From Gammaproteobacteria bacterium (GTDB taxonomy: Bacteria > Pseudomonadota > Gammaproteobacteria > Chromatiales > Chromatiaceae), in the NCBI GenBank assembly GCA_021773975.1, contig JAJFJN010000038.1, positions 186,001 through 250,000 of the forward strand: a DNA stretch of 64,000 nt, in the 5' to 3' direction. Positions 46,848-55,430 of this stretch are shown in pieces. The notes beneath the pieces were generated by a model. It was not told the DNA's origin, ran no database searches, and saw only the letters and a list, made by a program, of their open reading frames with translations. Positions within the stretch are counted from its first letter, which is position 1, and each line of letters begins with the position of its first letter. The position numbers and the translations under genes are program-made.

Positions 46848-47705
46848 GTGTCAATCGAAAAAGGCGTACTCTTTGTGGTGGCAACACCCATCGGCAATCT
46901 AGATGATTTTTCACCTCGTGCGGTGAAGACTCTAAAACAGGTCAATCTTATCGCTGCGGAGGATACCCGTCACAGCAAACCCCTGCTGCGGCATTTTGGG
47001 ATCAGCACACCATTGATCGCCATGCATGAGCACAACGAACGGGAAGCCATGCAGAACATTTTGGCACGTCTAAAAGAGAACCAGTCCATTGCGCTCATCT
47101 CTGATGCGGGTACACCGCTGATCAGCGACCCCGGATTTCCACTCGTGCGTGAGTGCCACCAGCTCGGCATTCGTGTCTGCCCAATACCTGGAGCCAGCGC
47201 AGCAATCTGTGCCATTTCAGCTGCCGGCCTGCCTTCTGACCGATTTCTGTTTGAGGGATTCCTGCCCCGCACCCAAGCCGCTCGCCGCGAACGACTGCAA
47301 GGCTTAAAACACGAACACTGCACCCTGGTTTTCTATGAATCAAACCACCGGATACGCGAATCATTACAGGATATGCAATTAGTATTTGGTGCAGATCGCC
47401 CTGCCCTGTTGGCGCGGGAACTAACCAAGCTACACGAAACCCTGATCAGCGCGCCACTGGATGAGCTACTGCAACAGGTTGAAGCCGACCCAATGCAACG
47501 CAAAGGTGAGATTGTGCTATTGGTAGCTGGGGCTGAGAAAAAGGCCGATGCTGAGCAAACGGCAGAGGCCACTCGCATCCTTGAAATTTTGCTGAAAGAG
47601 CTGCCGGTAAAACAGGCTGCGGCACTGACCGCCCAGATAACCGGAGAGAAGAAAAACCAGCTCTATCAAGAGGCATTGGCGTTACGAGATCCACCTAAAA
47701 GCTAA
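46848..47705 (+). CDS. rsmI: 16S rRNA (cytidine(1402)-2'-O)-methyltransferase
   Basis: 285 residues. VLFVVATPIGNLDDFSPRAV, AAEDTRHSKPLLRHFGI, ALISDAGTPLISDPGFPLVR, PGASAAICAISAAGLPSDRF and FYESNHRIRESL are the tetrapyrrole-methylase-fold motifs of RsmI. Start is GTG at 46848. Its last 75 codons or so reappear, decayed, at 49409-49575. The rnpB gene that follows rsmI in some gammaproteobacteria is not here. Confidence 0.95.
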   Translation: MSIEKGVLFVVATPIGNLDDFSPRAVKTLKQVNLIAAEDTRHSKPLLRHFGISTPLIAMHEHNEREAMQNILARLKENQSIALISDAGTPLISDPGFPLVRECHQLGIRVCPIPGASAAICAISAAGLPSDRFLFEGFLPRTQAARRERLQGLKHEHCTLVFYESNHRIRESLQDMQLVFGADRPALLARELTKLHETLISAPLDELLQQVEADPMQRKGEIVLLVAGAEKKADAEQTAEATRILEILLKELPVKQAAALTAQITGEKKNQLYQEALALRDPPKS

Positions 47706-47778
47706 TACTTTTTTAGCTACAAATAATAGGCAAGAGACCCGAAGTAAGTACCACTTCTACCCCATTGCACCTTAGCAC

Positions 47779-49041
47779 CTATTTGATTAGTAGAATTGCA
47801 TGCCGCCAACCTTTTCCACCGCCACAAACCCAGCTTGGACAAATGCCATCCGTTGGATCAAGGTTATTATCCAACTCATATCTGTCTGAAAGGCCATCCC
47901 GATCCGTGTCCTTTTTAGTTGGGTTACTGCCCGCTGAATATTCTTGAAGATTGGTAAGGCCATCTTCATCTTGATCTAAGGCCGCATCAGAACCATTGAG
48001 TGGGTCAAGAAATGCATGGCTGTCTTCATAGCTGTCTGGCAGACCATCATTGTCATCATCTGGATCATCAATATCTGGCGTTCCATCACCATCAGAATCA
48101 TGATGACCTGTTTCGCAATAATCGAGCAATGCCTCAATGATTTCAGCTCGATCATTTACATCTGCAATAGCTTCTAACGGAAAAGCCATAAAACCTGTTC
48201 GGTAAACCTCAGTCTCTTTAAAAATAGCAGCACTACCATTTGTTCCAATAAACCCTATAAATGCCGTACTATCCGGAGTAACAGCATCACTAAAGTCTGA
48301 CCAATCATATATCAAACTATCTGAACCTAACCCACTAAATCTCCCAGCACCAGAAACTGTAGCAGTAGAAACCTCACCCACCATAGAAGCAACACCCAGA
48401 TAACTACTCATAAAGGCAGTTACTTCATTAGTATAATTTGAATGTGCATAATAATCCTGTGCGCTTATAAGCAGACACTTCCCTGCATCCAGGGTTGCCG
48501 CCAAAGCCGTTTCTTCCGCTTGATCTGGGCCGGTCTCAAACCACCCGTTAAACCATATGATTTTATTATAGATATTGGGATATGCTCTATGAACTGCCAG
48601 CTGAGCTGATACATCAACTGCATCGGCACTGATCACATCATAAGTTACACCAAGCTGATCAAGTACGGTGGTATAAGAGGAAAGTGCACTAAACCCTGGA
48701 ATATCATCATCTACTAGCAGTACCTCACCGGGTGATGCTGCAGAGGCTGGGTTTGTGTTTAGGACATATTCATCATGATTAGTGTATCCATCACCATCCT
48801 GATCTAATGCCGCATCAGCGGCATTTTGTGGATCAAGGAATGCACGACTATCTTCATAGGCATCTGGCAGACCATCGCCATCACTATCTACACTTTGATT
48901 GGATAACGCTATTCCCGAATAAAGAGTGCAAATCAGCGCAAAAAGTACGCATAGGCCAGCATGCTGGTATTGCGAAAGCGATGACGCTTTCTCAGCAGTT
49001 CTAAATCTACTCCCTATCATTCGCACCTTATGCATTGCCAT
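47779..49041 (-). CDS. exported protein with thrombospondin type-3-like calcium-binding repeats
   Basis: 420 residues. A hydrophobic signal segment at about residues 29-48 follows a long basic N-terminus. Two acidic calcium-type blocks (DSDGDGLPDAYEDSRAFLD, residues 51-98, and DDDNDGLPDSYEDSHAFLDP, 328-374) flank a middle domain (about 105-310) that looks like an alpha/beta Rossmann or GATase-like fold (GEVLLVDDDIPGFSALSSYT). GAGGG stands 7 bases before the ATG. A Cys-containing tail (DGICPSWVCGGGKGW) ends the protein. It is probably secreted or surface-bound; ligand and enzymatic role, if any, unknown. Confidence 0.7.
   Translation of the reverse strand: MAMHKVRMIGSRFRTAEKASSLSQYQHAGLCVLFALICTLYSGIALSNQSVDSDGDGLPDAYEDSRAFLDPQNAADAALDQDGDGYTNHDEYVLNTNPASAASPGEVLLVDDDIPGFSALSSYTTVLDQLGVTYDVISADAVDVSAQLAVHRAYPNIYNKIIWFNGWFETGPDQAEETALAATLDAGKCLLISAQDYYAHSNYTNEVTAFMSSYLGVASMVGEVSTATVSGAGRFSGLGSDSLIYDWSDFSDAVTPDSTAFIGFIGTNGSAAIFKETEVYRTGFMAFPLEAIADVNDRAEIIEALLDYCETGHHDSDGDGTPDIDDPDDDNDGLPDSYEDSHAFLDPLNGSDAALDQDEDGLTNLQEYSAGSNPTKKDTDRDGLSDRYELDNNLDPTDGICPSWVCGGGKGWRHAILLIK
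47920..48891 (-). repeat. internal repeat pair in the calcium-binding protein gene
   Basis: The two blocks, 48748-48891 and 47920-48060, encode about 47 residues each of matching sequence (DGLPD-x-YEDS-x-AFLDP then AALDQD-x-DG-x-TN then EY) and are also similar in DNA, for example CATCTGGCAGACCATC against TGTCTGGCAGACCATC. The intervening domain separates them, so this is an internal duplication or paired module rather than an array. Confidence 0.7.
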
Positions 49042-49340
49042 TTATTGACCCTCTACAGTTTACTTATATTTTTTGCACATCAAGCTAGAGTGGTTAAATG
49101 TCAGCTATCGTAGCATTACACATGCAGTTGCCAACGCTACTCCACACGTATCCACCCAACATCCATGCAAAAAAGACTAACCTATTGTCACGTATTGCTT
49201 ATTTCTATGTAAGCATTTAATAGCGCTCTGTCATTAAAGCCATTTGCATGTATCTTATTCAAAACCAATTACTATTGCATTAATGCCGTACTATTTGAGG
49301 AAGCAAGCGACTTTTTCAAAAGAAACAAAAAACATGTAAG
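49042..49340. other. AT-rich intergenic region
   Basis: About 300 bases upstream of the calcium-binding protein gene. Nothing beyond its ribosome-binding site (GAGGG at 49047-49053) was recognised: no open frame of note, no terminator, no riboswitch. Confidence 0.4.
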
Positions 49341-49575
49341 GCCACCCTAAACTGCCAGCCCAGTGGATTCAAATGAACTGCGTATTTCTCCAGCCGCATG
49401 GAAGCAGTCTGCAACAAGCTGAAGCAGACACTATTCTAATGCAGTGCAAAGGTGAAGTTGTGTTATTTATGAATGAATAAAACCGACCTGAACAAGCAAC
49501 AGAGACCAGCCACATTCTTGAGATCCTGCTGGAAGAGCTACCAGCAGAACAGGCAATGATTGTAAGCCAACTTTC
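49341..49575 (+). pseudogene. chimeric relic: hyuB 5' end joined to rsmI 3' end
   Basis: 49341-49408 aligns with hyuB upstream sequence and first codons (51843-51910): shared GCCACC-TAAA, CCCAGTG at the GTG start, GAGCT/GAACT, GTATTT, TCCAG and the codons for SR(I/M)EAVC, with one base missing. 49409-49575 aligns with rsmI 47469 onward: CTGCAACA, GAAGC, GCAAAGGTGA then EQATETSHILEILLEELPAE against EQTAEATRILEILLKELPVK. A stop codon and a frameshift interrupt the rsmI part. This join is what a tandem duplication from inside rsmI to inside hyuB would leave. Confidence 0.75.
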
Positions 49576-49637
49576 ACTTATCCATTTGCCATACCAACGC
49601 TTTCTTCCTGCCCATTACCAAGTATGTAACTCAGTAT

Positions 49638-51272
49638 TTAGATATGTCTGCCTTGATTAATTGATATCACTGAAGCTCCATCAGAATGACTATGGGATCC
49701 AGTCGCCATATGATCGAGATGCCAGCAATTTCTCCCCATATCTTTAGCCTTATATAACGCGTCATCCCCACATTTTATTATCTCTTCTATTTTAACCTCT
49801 CCCGCCTCACTCAGGTAAGCAAGCCCCATAGAAACCGTGAGGAAAGGCGTAACATCATTGCCCTTATGCTCAATTTTAAGCGCCATAATTCTCAGTCTTA
49901 CCTGTTCCAGCAGTGTCTCGGTTGCTTCCTCATTCATCCCTGTCACAAGAAAACAGAACTCTTCTCCTCCGATACGAAACACGAAATCCCCAGACCTGCG
50001 TAGAACCTTTGTTAATATATTAGCGACTCTCTTTAGGATGAGGTCTCCCTCTGGGTGGCCATACATATCGTTATAACGCTTGAAATGGTCTACATCCAAA
50101 ATCCCAAATGCAAAACTTTTCTTTTCTCTTCTAGCTCTAAGCAATTCTTTTGGGAAAACCCGGTAAAGGTGTCGTCTGTTGTACAACTTAGTGAGGGGGT
50201 CGGTAATAGAGAGTTGCTCAATCTTTTTAAATGCAGCTCTATTTATCCGATAAAAGGAGTTTATAAAGTAGCTAATCAAAATAGCCGCTAGTAACGCGCC
50301 TATTATGGTGTACAGCTGCAACTTCTGATGTGATTTCAGTCTTTCCTTCAAGTGGTCAATGAGTAGAATACCGATTTTTTCGTAAGCATTTTGGAAAGCA
50401 CCAATTACTTTAGTGCCAGCATAGAAATAATGCTCAGCTTCTGGCTGAATAGCGCCATCTGTAATTAATGCGCTGCTCACATCTACAAAGTGGCTTACGT
50501 CTTCATTCGCTTGTTCAATTATAGGTTTAATAATATTCTGCAATTGAGGTGCAGCAGTCAGTTTAATATTAATAGCATTAGTAATGTTTTCAATTCCAAG
50601 GTTGATTGCGGTCAAGCGTTCCCTGAAAAATATTTTCTCTTCATCGCTAACCGCTCCGCTTGCTAATATCCCGCTACCTACTCCCCGGACTCTCCCGATA
50701 AACTCGATCAATTGCGGAAGCTGATTAACGAGCAGATCCATCATGTAATGAGACTCAAACTCACGGTCTAATATCAGATAGGCACGGTTAGCAATCAGCT
50801 GGATAATTTGTCGTTGCCCCTCAATGATCTGAGTATATTGTTGAAAACGATCTTTTAGTGGGATGGCATGAAGCGGAGTTGTAAATAGTGTGTTCGCATC
50901 TTTTAGCAGCTTGGCGGCATCATTCTCTACTCTGAATTTGGTACTCTGAATTTGCCATTGTGGGGTGGAAATGTTTGCTATGAACTGTCTCTGCAGTGAT
51001 TCGAGCTTTTGCCTGTCTGCATTTTCTTTGCGCGCACTGATTTCTGAAAAGCCACGTATCTTTTGCAAATGGATAATTCCATCATGGATAGTCTGAATAG
51101 CTGCGACACCATGTAATTCATTTTCTGTAAATCTGATTTCTGAATTCAGATATTGGACTACACCAAAAATGGAGAAGAAAAGTAGCAGCAAAGGCACTAC
51201 TGTAGCAGCAAGATAGCGCCAGGTACTGATGGACACTTGCCGCTTGTCTCCTGTTTCTTGCGTTGAATCCAT
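49638..51272 (-). CDS. membrane-bound diguanylate cyclase (GGDEF)
   Basis: 544 residues. Membrane helix 1 at about 19-41, a periplasmic helical sensor of about 280 residues (IQTIHDGIIHLQKIRGFSE and onward, like the NIT/helical nitrate-sensor group), membrane helix 2 near 322-340, and a C-terminal GGDEF domain with DPLTKLYNRRHLYRVF, FGILDVDHFKRYNDMYGHPE and RIGGEEF at 433-439. An inhibitory RxxD site (RSGD) lies five residues before GGEEF. The catalytic residues are intact, so it should make cyclic di-GMP. AGGAAG is 6 bases before the ATG. A long leader with a c-di-GMP-I-like riboswitch precedes it (see 51542-51628). Confidence 0.9.
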   Translation of the reverse strand: MDSTQETGDKRQVSISTWRYLAATVVPLLLLFFSIFGVVQYLNSEIRFTENELHGVAAIQTIHDGIIHLQKIRGFSEISARKENADRQKLESLQRQFIANISTPQWQIQSTKFRVENDAAKLLKDANTLFTTPLHAIPLKDRFQQYTQIIEGQRQIIQLIANRAYLILDREFESHYMMDLLVNQLPQLIEFIGRVRGVGSGILASGAVSDEEKIFFRERLTAINLGIENITNAINIKLTAAPQLQNIIKPIIEQANEDVSHFVDVSSALITDGAIQPEAEHYFYAGTKVIGAFQNAYEKIGILLIDHLKERLKSHQKLQLYTIIGALLAAILISYFINSFYRINRAAFKKIEQLSITDPLTKLYNRRHLYRVFPKELLRARREKKSFAFGILDVDHFKRYNDMYGHPEGDLILKRVANILTKVLRRSGDFVFRIGGEEFCFLVTGMNEEATETLLEQVRLRIMALKIEHKGNDVTPFLTVSMGLAYLSEAGEVKIEEIIKCGDDALYKAKDMGRNCWHLDHMATGSHSHSDGASVISINQGRHI

Positions 51273-51432
51273 TGCTTGCTTCCTATAGGCAGAACCCTAC
51301 AACCGAATGTGTTGTATTGACGATGTAACGCAGGGGTGAGCCACCCACTACAAGTACATTGATTCCCTTTCCCATTGTTGCCACCAAAAAAGCCATGGTT
51401 AAACGCATTTATTTTGATACAAACTCAGACGA

Positions 51433-51452
51433 TCTTGATTGATGAATCAAGA
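51433..51452. other. hairpin in the leader of the diguanylate cyclase gene
   Basis: TCTTGATT-GATG-AATCAAGA, a perfect 8-base stem with a 4-base loop, about 160 bases upstream of the start codon and 90 bases beyond the aptamer. No T-run follows on the minus strand, so it is not a typical terminator. It may be part of the expression platform. The leader between here and 51272 shows no other clear element. Confidence 0.35.
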
Positions 51453-51541
51453 GAAAGGGCTGGCAAATAAGAACTATACTGCTTGGTATATATGATGGGC
51501 GTAGCCTTCCTGCGGATGACCAGCGTATCAGATTAAGTTGG

Positions 51542-51628
51542 CTCGGCAGCCCCGCTGTCGTAGGAATAAATTCCCTTAGATCGGTGGCTTTGCGTTCCCA
51601 TTCTTTAGAAAGGGGCGGCCCTTATCAA
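51542..51628 (-). promoter_or_regulatory. candidate cyclic di-GMP-I (GEMM-I) riboswitch aptamer
   Basis: Minus-strand RNA reads GATAAGGGCC, then a CCC-UUUC-UAAA-GAA-UGGG hairpin, then AACGCAAAGCCACCG, AUCUAAGG, a short UUAUUCC arm, and ACAGCGGGGCUGCCGA. The ACGCAAAGCC joint, the CUAAG tetraloop receptor and the AGC-GGG-GCUGCCGA 3' arm are hallmarks of GEMM-I. The 5' arm is less typical: GGGCCGCCCC where GGCAAACC is expected. It sits 270 bases upstream of a diguanylate cyclase gene on the same strand, right after a TTGACA promoter. Confidence 0.7.
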
Positions 51629-51634
51629 ACAAAC

Positions 51635-51664
51635 ATACTCAAGGAGCATCGTCTAACCTGTCAA
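51635..51664 (-). promoter_or_regulatory. putative sigma-70 promoter of the riboswitch leader
   Basis: Minus strand: a perfect -35 TTGACA (51664-51659), an 18-base spacer and a poor -10 GAGTAT (51640-51635). Transcription would start near 51628, at the first bases of the aptamer. The -10 matches the consensus weakly, so this is tentative. Confidence 0.4.
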
Positions 51665-51864
51665 CTACGTCACATACTAGAGACTTTTTTAACAGAAAGC
51701 AGTGACATACATCAATAACAGCGGCAATAGCAACAATTATGAGAATTAAAATCACTTTTGTCTGGACTACTGTCAATCAGTATAGCTCACATGAAGCACG
51801 ATGCATTGAATCAACGCTTCAGGTATTCTTCGATCTCTCTTTGCCACCTTAAATTAGCAACCCA

Positions 51865-53421
51865 GTGAATCCTGTAGAGCTAAGTATTTTTTCCAGTCGT
51901 ATAGAGGCGGTATGCGATGAAATGGGGGCCGTGCTGCGTAATGCTGCATTTTCACCCAACATCCGTGACCGGTTGGATTTCTCCTGCGCTGTATTTGATC
52001 AGCAGGGTGAACTCTGTGCGCAAGCCGCTCACATCCCAGTTCATCTGGGCAGCATGGCCTTTGCCATGCGTGGCATCGTGGCACAACTGGCGTGGCAAGC
52101 TGGGGATATGGTTATTCTCAACAATCCCTACCTTGGTGGCACACACCTGCCTGATGTCACCATTATTGCCCCACTATTTATTTCCGACAAATTGACGGCA
52201 TTTGTCGTTAATCGCGCCCATCACGCTGATATTGGCGCAGAAACACCCGGTTCAATGCCTGTCTCTACTACCCTGCATGAAGAGGGACAAATTATTGATC
52301 CTGTGCATCTTATGCAGAATGGCTCGCTGAATCAGGATCTACTGAATAACCTTACTGACAACACCCGCAATCCAGAAGAGTCTCAGGGTGACTTTGCCGC
52401 CCAGATCAGTGCCAACCGCACTGGGTTAACCCGTCTGCAAGCGCTGATCACAAAGCAGACCTTGCCCGGTTTTTTAGCCGGATTGGAGGCTTTAAATAGT
52501 TACGCTGAACAGCTGGCTGTAAGCGCTCTGCGGTCCATACCCGATGGCAAATATCAATTTCAGGATTGGATGGACAATGATGGACAGGGCAATGAAAACA
52601 TTCCTATCCGCGTCTCTCTAACGGTAAACAATGGCAAGGTAAAAGCAGACTTTACCGGTAGCGCCCCACAGGTATCAGGCAACATCAATGCCCCGCTCTC
52701 CGTTGCGGCGGCGGCTGTCTACTATGTTTTTCGCTGCCTCATGCCAAGCTACACCCCTGCTTGTGCGGGCACTTTTCGCCCCATCTCTCTACACGCCCCA
52801 GAGGGCACGCTACTCAATGCCCGTTACCCAGCAGCAGTAGCTGCCGGCAACGTTGAAACCAGCACCCGGGTGGTGGATGTGGTGATGGGTGCATTAGCCA
52901 AAGCGCTGCCACAGCGGATCCCCGCTGCCAGCCATGGCAGCATGAACAACATCGCCATGGGCGGAGAGACAACTACTGGACATTGGGACTATTACGAAAC
53001 CATCGGCGGTGGCATGGGGGCAGGTGCTCAATATGATGGCCTATCCGGAGTTCAAACCCACATGACCAATACCCTGAATACACCCATCGAAGTACTTGAA
53101 TCCCGCTTTCCTCTGCGCATCAATCGTTACCAACTCAGGCATGGATCAGGTGGCGATGGTCTGCACAAAGGGGGAGACGGTCTGATCCGGGAATTTGAGT
53201 TTCTCTCCCCCACAACGGTGACACTACTCACCGAACGGCGTAGCCATAAACCCTGGGGGATAGCCGGTGGTGCTCCCGGTCAAGCAGGCCAAAATCACCT
53301 CAACGATGAACAGCTACCCGGTAAGACCTGCAGGCAACTGAAGCCCGGCCAACGGCTTACCATCAAAACACCCGGTGGCGGGGGCTTTGGCACCCCTGTC
53401 CAAAACCTGAAGGACGGATAA
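51865..53421 (+). CDS. hyuB: hydantoinase B/oxoprolinase family protein
   Basis: 518 residues, HyuB family. NPVELSIFSSRIEAVCDEMG, RDRLDFSCAVFDQQGELCAQ, HIPVHLGSMAFAMRGIV, ILNNPYLGGTHLPDVTIIAP, HHADIGAETPGSMPVS and GGFGTPVQNL are conserved. These ATP-dependent enzymes cleave cyclic amides such as 5-oxoproline or N-methylhydantoin, normally with a HyuA partner; none is in this window. Start is GTG at 51865. It ends 4 bases before the asparagine synthase-like gene, so the two are probably translated from one mRNA. Confidence 0.9.
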   Translation: MNPVELSIFSSRIEAVCDEMGAVLRNAAFSPNIRDRLDFSCAVFDQQGELCAQAAHIPVHLGSMAFAMRGIVAQLAWQAGDMVILNNPYLGGTHLPDVTIIAPLFISDKLTAFVVNRAHHADIGAETPGSMPVSTTLHEEGQIIDPVHLMQNGSLNQDLLNNLTDNTRNPEESQGDFAAQISANRTGLTRLQALITKQTLPGFLAGLEALNSYAEQLAVSALRSIPDGKYQFQDWMDNDGQGNENIPIRVSLTVNNGKVKADFTGSAPQVSGNINAPLSVAAAAVYYVFRCLMPSYTPACAGTFRPISLHAPEGTLLNARYPAAVAAGNVETSTRVVDVVMGALAKALPQRIPAASHGSMNNIAMGGETTTGHWDYYETIGGGMGAGAQYDGLSGVQTHMTNTLNTPIEVLESRFPLRINRYQLRHGSGGDGLHKGGDGLIREFEFLSPTTVTLLTERRSHKPWGIAGGAPGQAGQNHLNDEQLPGKTCRQLKPGQRLTIKTPGGGGFGTPVQNLKDG

Positions 53422-53425
53422 AGCA

Positions 53426-55201
53426 ATGTGCGGTATTTGTGGTGAATTGAGATTTGATAAACAACCCGCTGATCTGGCAACCATCCAGCGCATGACAGCC
53501 TGCCTGGAACGACGCGGACCTGACCATGGCGGCAGTTTTAGTGATGGCCCCCTGGGGTTTGGCCATCGGCGGCTGGCGGTTATCGACCTCTCTGAACACT
53601 CCGACCAACCTCTGGTTGACCAGGAACTGTGCCTGTCTCTGGTTTTTAATGGGGCTATCTACAACTATAAAGAGCTGCGCAGTGAGCTTCAGGGCAAGGG
53701 CTACCACTTCTTCTCCGAGGGCGACAGTGAGGTCATTCTCAAGGCCTGGCATACCTGGGGCGAGGCCTGTGTCGAACGGCTGCATGGCATGTTTGCCTTT
53801 GCCATTTGGGATGAACATAAACACCAGCTATTCCTGGCACGGGATCGCTTCGGCATCAAACCGCTCTACTACACAGCTGACACAGAACGGTTCCGCTTTG
53901 CCTCCAATATGCAGGCGCTATTAGCCGCTGGCGACATTGACACACGCATCAACCCAATTGGATTGCATCACCAGTTCACGCTGCATGGTGTTGTTCCTGC
54001 GCCCCACACCATTCTCTCTGGTATCAAAAAACTTCCTCCAGCCCATACCCTTTTGATTGAAGCTGGAGGTAGGCAAAAACTACAACAATACTGGACACTA
54101 TCAGCAACCCGGCCAGCAACTTCTCGCAGTGACGATGACTGGTTGGAAGCCATCCATGAATCTCTGCGTGCCGCTGTACGTCGTCGGAATGAGATTGCCG
54201 ATGTGCCTGTTGGCGTTCTGCTCTCAGGTGGGCTTGACTCCAGCCTACTGGTAGCACTGCTGGCAGAGATCGGGGCCACTGATATCAACACCTTCTCCGT
54301 CGGCTTTGAAGATACCCCACAGGAGGAGGGCAATGAATTTGTCTACTCTGACATGGTGGCAAAACACTATGCTACAAACCATCACCGCTATCGTGTGCCC
54401 AATGCCGAGGTTCTGCAACGCCTGCCCGAGGCGGTCGATGCCATGGCTGAACCCATGTTTGGTCAGGATGCCGTTGCCTTCTATCTGTTGGCTGAGCAGG
54501 TCTCTAAAAAGATAAAGGTCGTACAATCCGGCCAGGGTGCCGATGAGGTCTTCGGCGGCTATTTTTGGTATCCACGTATGCAGTCTGAAGCCACGGGGTC
54601 TGCTGTGGAACGTTTTGCAAAACACTATTTTGATCGGGATCACAGTGAGCTTCTTCAAATGATCTCCGGTGATTTCTGTGGGGAAGATTACAGCACCCAG
54701 CTGATCTCCAAATTATTAGCTGAACCCGGTGCCGATAACTTTATGGATGCAGTGCTGCGCATGGATACCACCACCCTGATCGTGGATGATCCGGTAAAGC
54801 GTGTCGACAACATGACCATGGCCTGGGGATTGGAAGCACGTGTGCCTTTTCTGGATCATCAACTGGTCGAGCTGGCTGCCCAATGTCCGCCAGAACTCAA
54901 GCTACGAGAAGGCGGCAAATACCCACTTAAAGCCATGGCGCGTGGACTGCTGCCAGATGCCGTTATTGATCGCCCAAAAGGCTACTTCCCCATGCCTGCA
55001 CTAAAATATGTACGGGGTGAGTTTCTGGATTTTATGCGGGATATTCTAGATTCACAGGTCTGCCGTGAACGTGGCCTCTACAACCGCGCCTATGTTGAGA
55101 TGTTGCTCGACGCGCCCGAACAGCACCACACCCGACTACAGGGTAGTAAGCTGTGGCATCTGGCACTGTTGGAATTTTGGTTGCAGCGGAATGTGGACTA
55201 A
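53426..55201 (+). CDS. asparagine synthase-like amidotransferase, probably N-acetylglutaminylglutamine amide-forming
   Basis: 591 residues. Cys2 nucleophile at MCGICGELRFDKQPADL, glutaminase segments RRGPDHGG, VFNGAIYNYKELRSEL and RDRFGIKPLYY, then the synthetase domain with LLSGGLDSSLLVALL (PP-loop), SGQGADEVFGGYFWYP and RVDNMTMAWGLEARVPFLDH. Length and the ELRFDKQPADL start resemble the N-acetylglutaminylglutamine amidotransferases that make the osmoprotectant NAGGN. The usual partner, the dipeptide synthetase, is not next door, so ordinary asparagine synthase or another amide ligase remains possible. AAGGACGG precedes the ATG. Confidence 0.8.
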   Translation: MCGICGELRFDKQPADLATIQRMTACLERRGPDHGGSFSDGPLGFGHRRLAVIDLSEHSDQPLVDQELCLSLVFNGAIYNYKELRSELQGKGYHFFSEGDSEVILKAWHTWGEACVERLHGMFAFAIWDEHKHQLFLARDRFGIKPLYYTADTERFRFASNMQALLAAGDIDTRINPIGLHHQFTLHGVVPAPHTILSGIKKLPPAHTLLIEAGGRQKLQQYWTLSATRPATSRSDDDWLEAIHESLRAAVRRRNEIADVPVGVLLSGGLDSSLLVALLAEIGATDINTFSVGFEDTPQEEGNEFVYSDMVAKHYATNHHRYRVPNAEVLQRLPEAVDAMAEPMFGQDAVAFYLLAEQVSKKIKVVQSGQGADEVFGGYFWYPRMQSEATGSAVERFAKHYFDRDHSELLQMISGDFCGEDYSTQLISKLLAEPGADNFMDAVLRMDTTTLIVDDPVKRVDNMTMAWGLEARVPFLDHQLVELAAQCPPELKLREGGKYPLKAMARGLLPDAVIDRPKGYFPMPALKYVRGEFLDFMRDILDSQVCRERGLYNRAYVEMLLDAPEQHHTRLQGSKLWHLALLEFWLQRNVD

Positions 55202-55231
55202 CTGAGCGATTAAGTTTGGAGCAAACAAAAA

Positions 55232-55253
55232 GCGCCCGGTCAAAACCGGGCGC
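55232..55253. terminator. rho-independent terminator after the amidotransferase gene
   Basis: GCGCCCGGT-CAAA-ACCGGGCGC, a perfect 9-base stem with a 4-base loop, 30 bases past the stop codon. The T-run is better on the minus strand (TTTTTGTTTGC) than on the plus strand (AATTGCTTCTCTTT), so it may work in both directions. Confidence 0.75.
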
Positions 55254-55336
55254 AATTGCTTCTCTTTAGCTATACAAGCTTATTAGGGCATGGTTGAGTC
55301 ATATGGGCGGGAAAGGCGGGAGTGGAAAAGGAGCTT

Positions 55337-55357
55337 AAAAGGGTCCTGGCCCTTTTT
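55337..55357. terminator. second terminator-like hairpin
   Basis: AAAAGGG-TCCTGG-CCCTTTT followed by further T residues and TTGTTTTT. Short GC stem, A/T flanks on both sides, so possibly bidirectional. It stands 70 bases before the small gene at 55431. Confidence 0.45.
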
Positions 55358-55430
55358 CCCATTGTTTTTAATCATGTTTGGTGGTTTTCAGTCAGGCACT
55401 AAATAGATAAATCATCGAGAAATACAAGCT

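Noticed and set aside
47706-47778. Possible RNase P RNA after rsmI, as in Pseudomonas
   Set aside because: The gap is too short and lacks any RNase P-like conserved segment.
51433-51452. Leader hairpin of the cyclase gene as a rho-independent terminator
   Set aside because: Perfect stem but AT-rich and with no T-run following on the minus strand.
53363-53824. Minus-strand frame of 153 codons over the start of the amidotransferase
   Set aside because: Shadow of the conserved glutaminase domain; no family resemblance.
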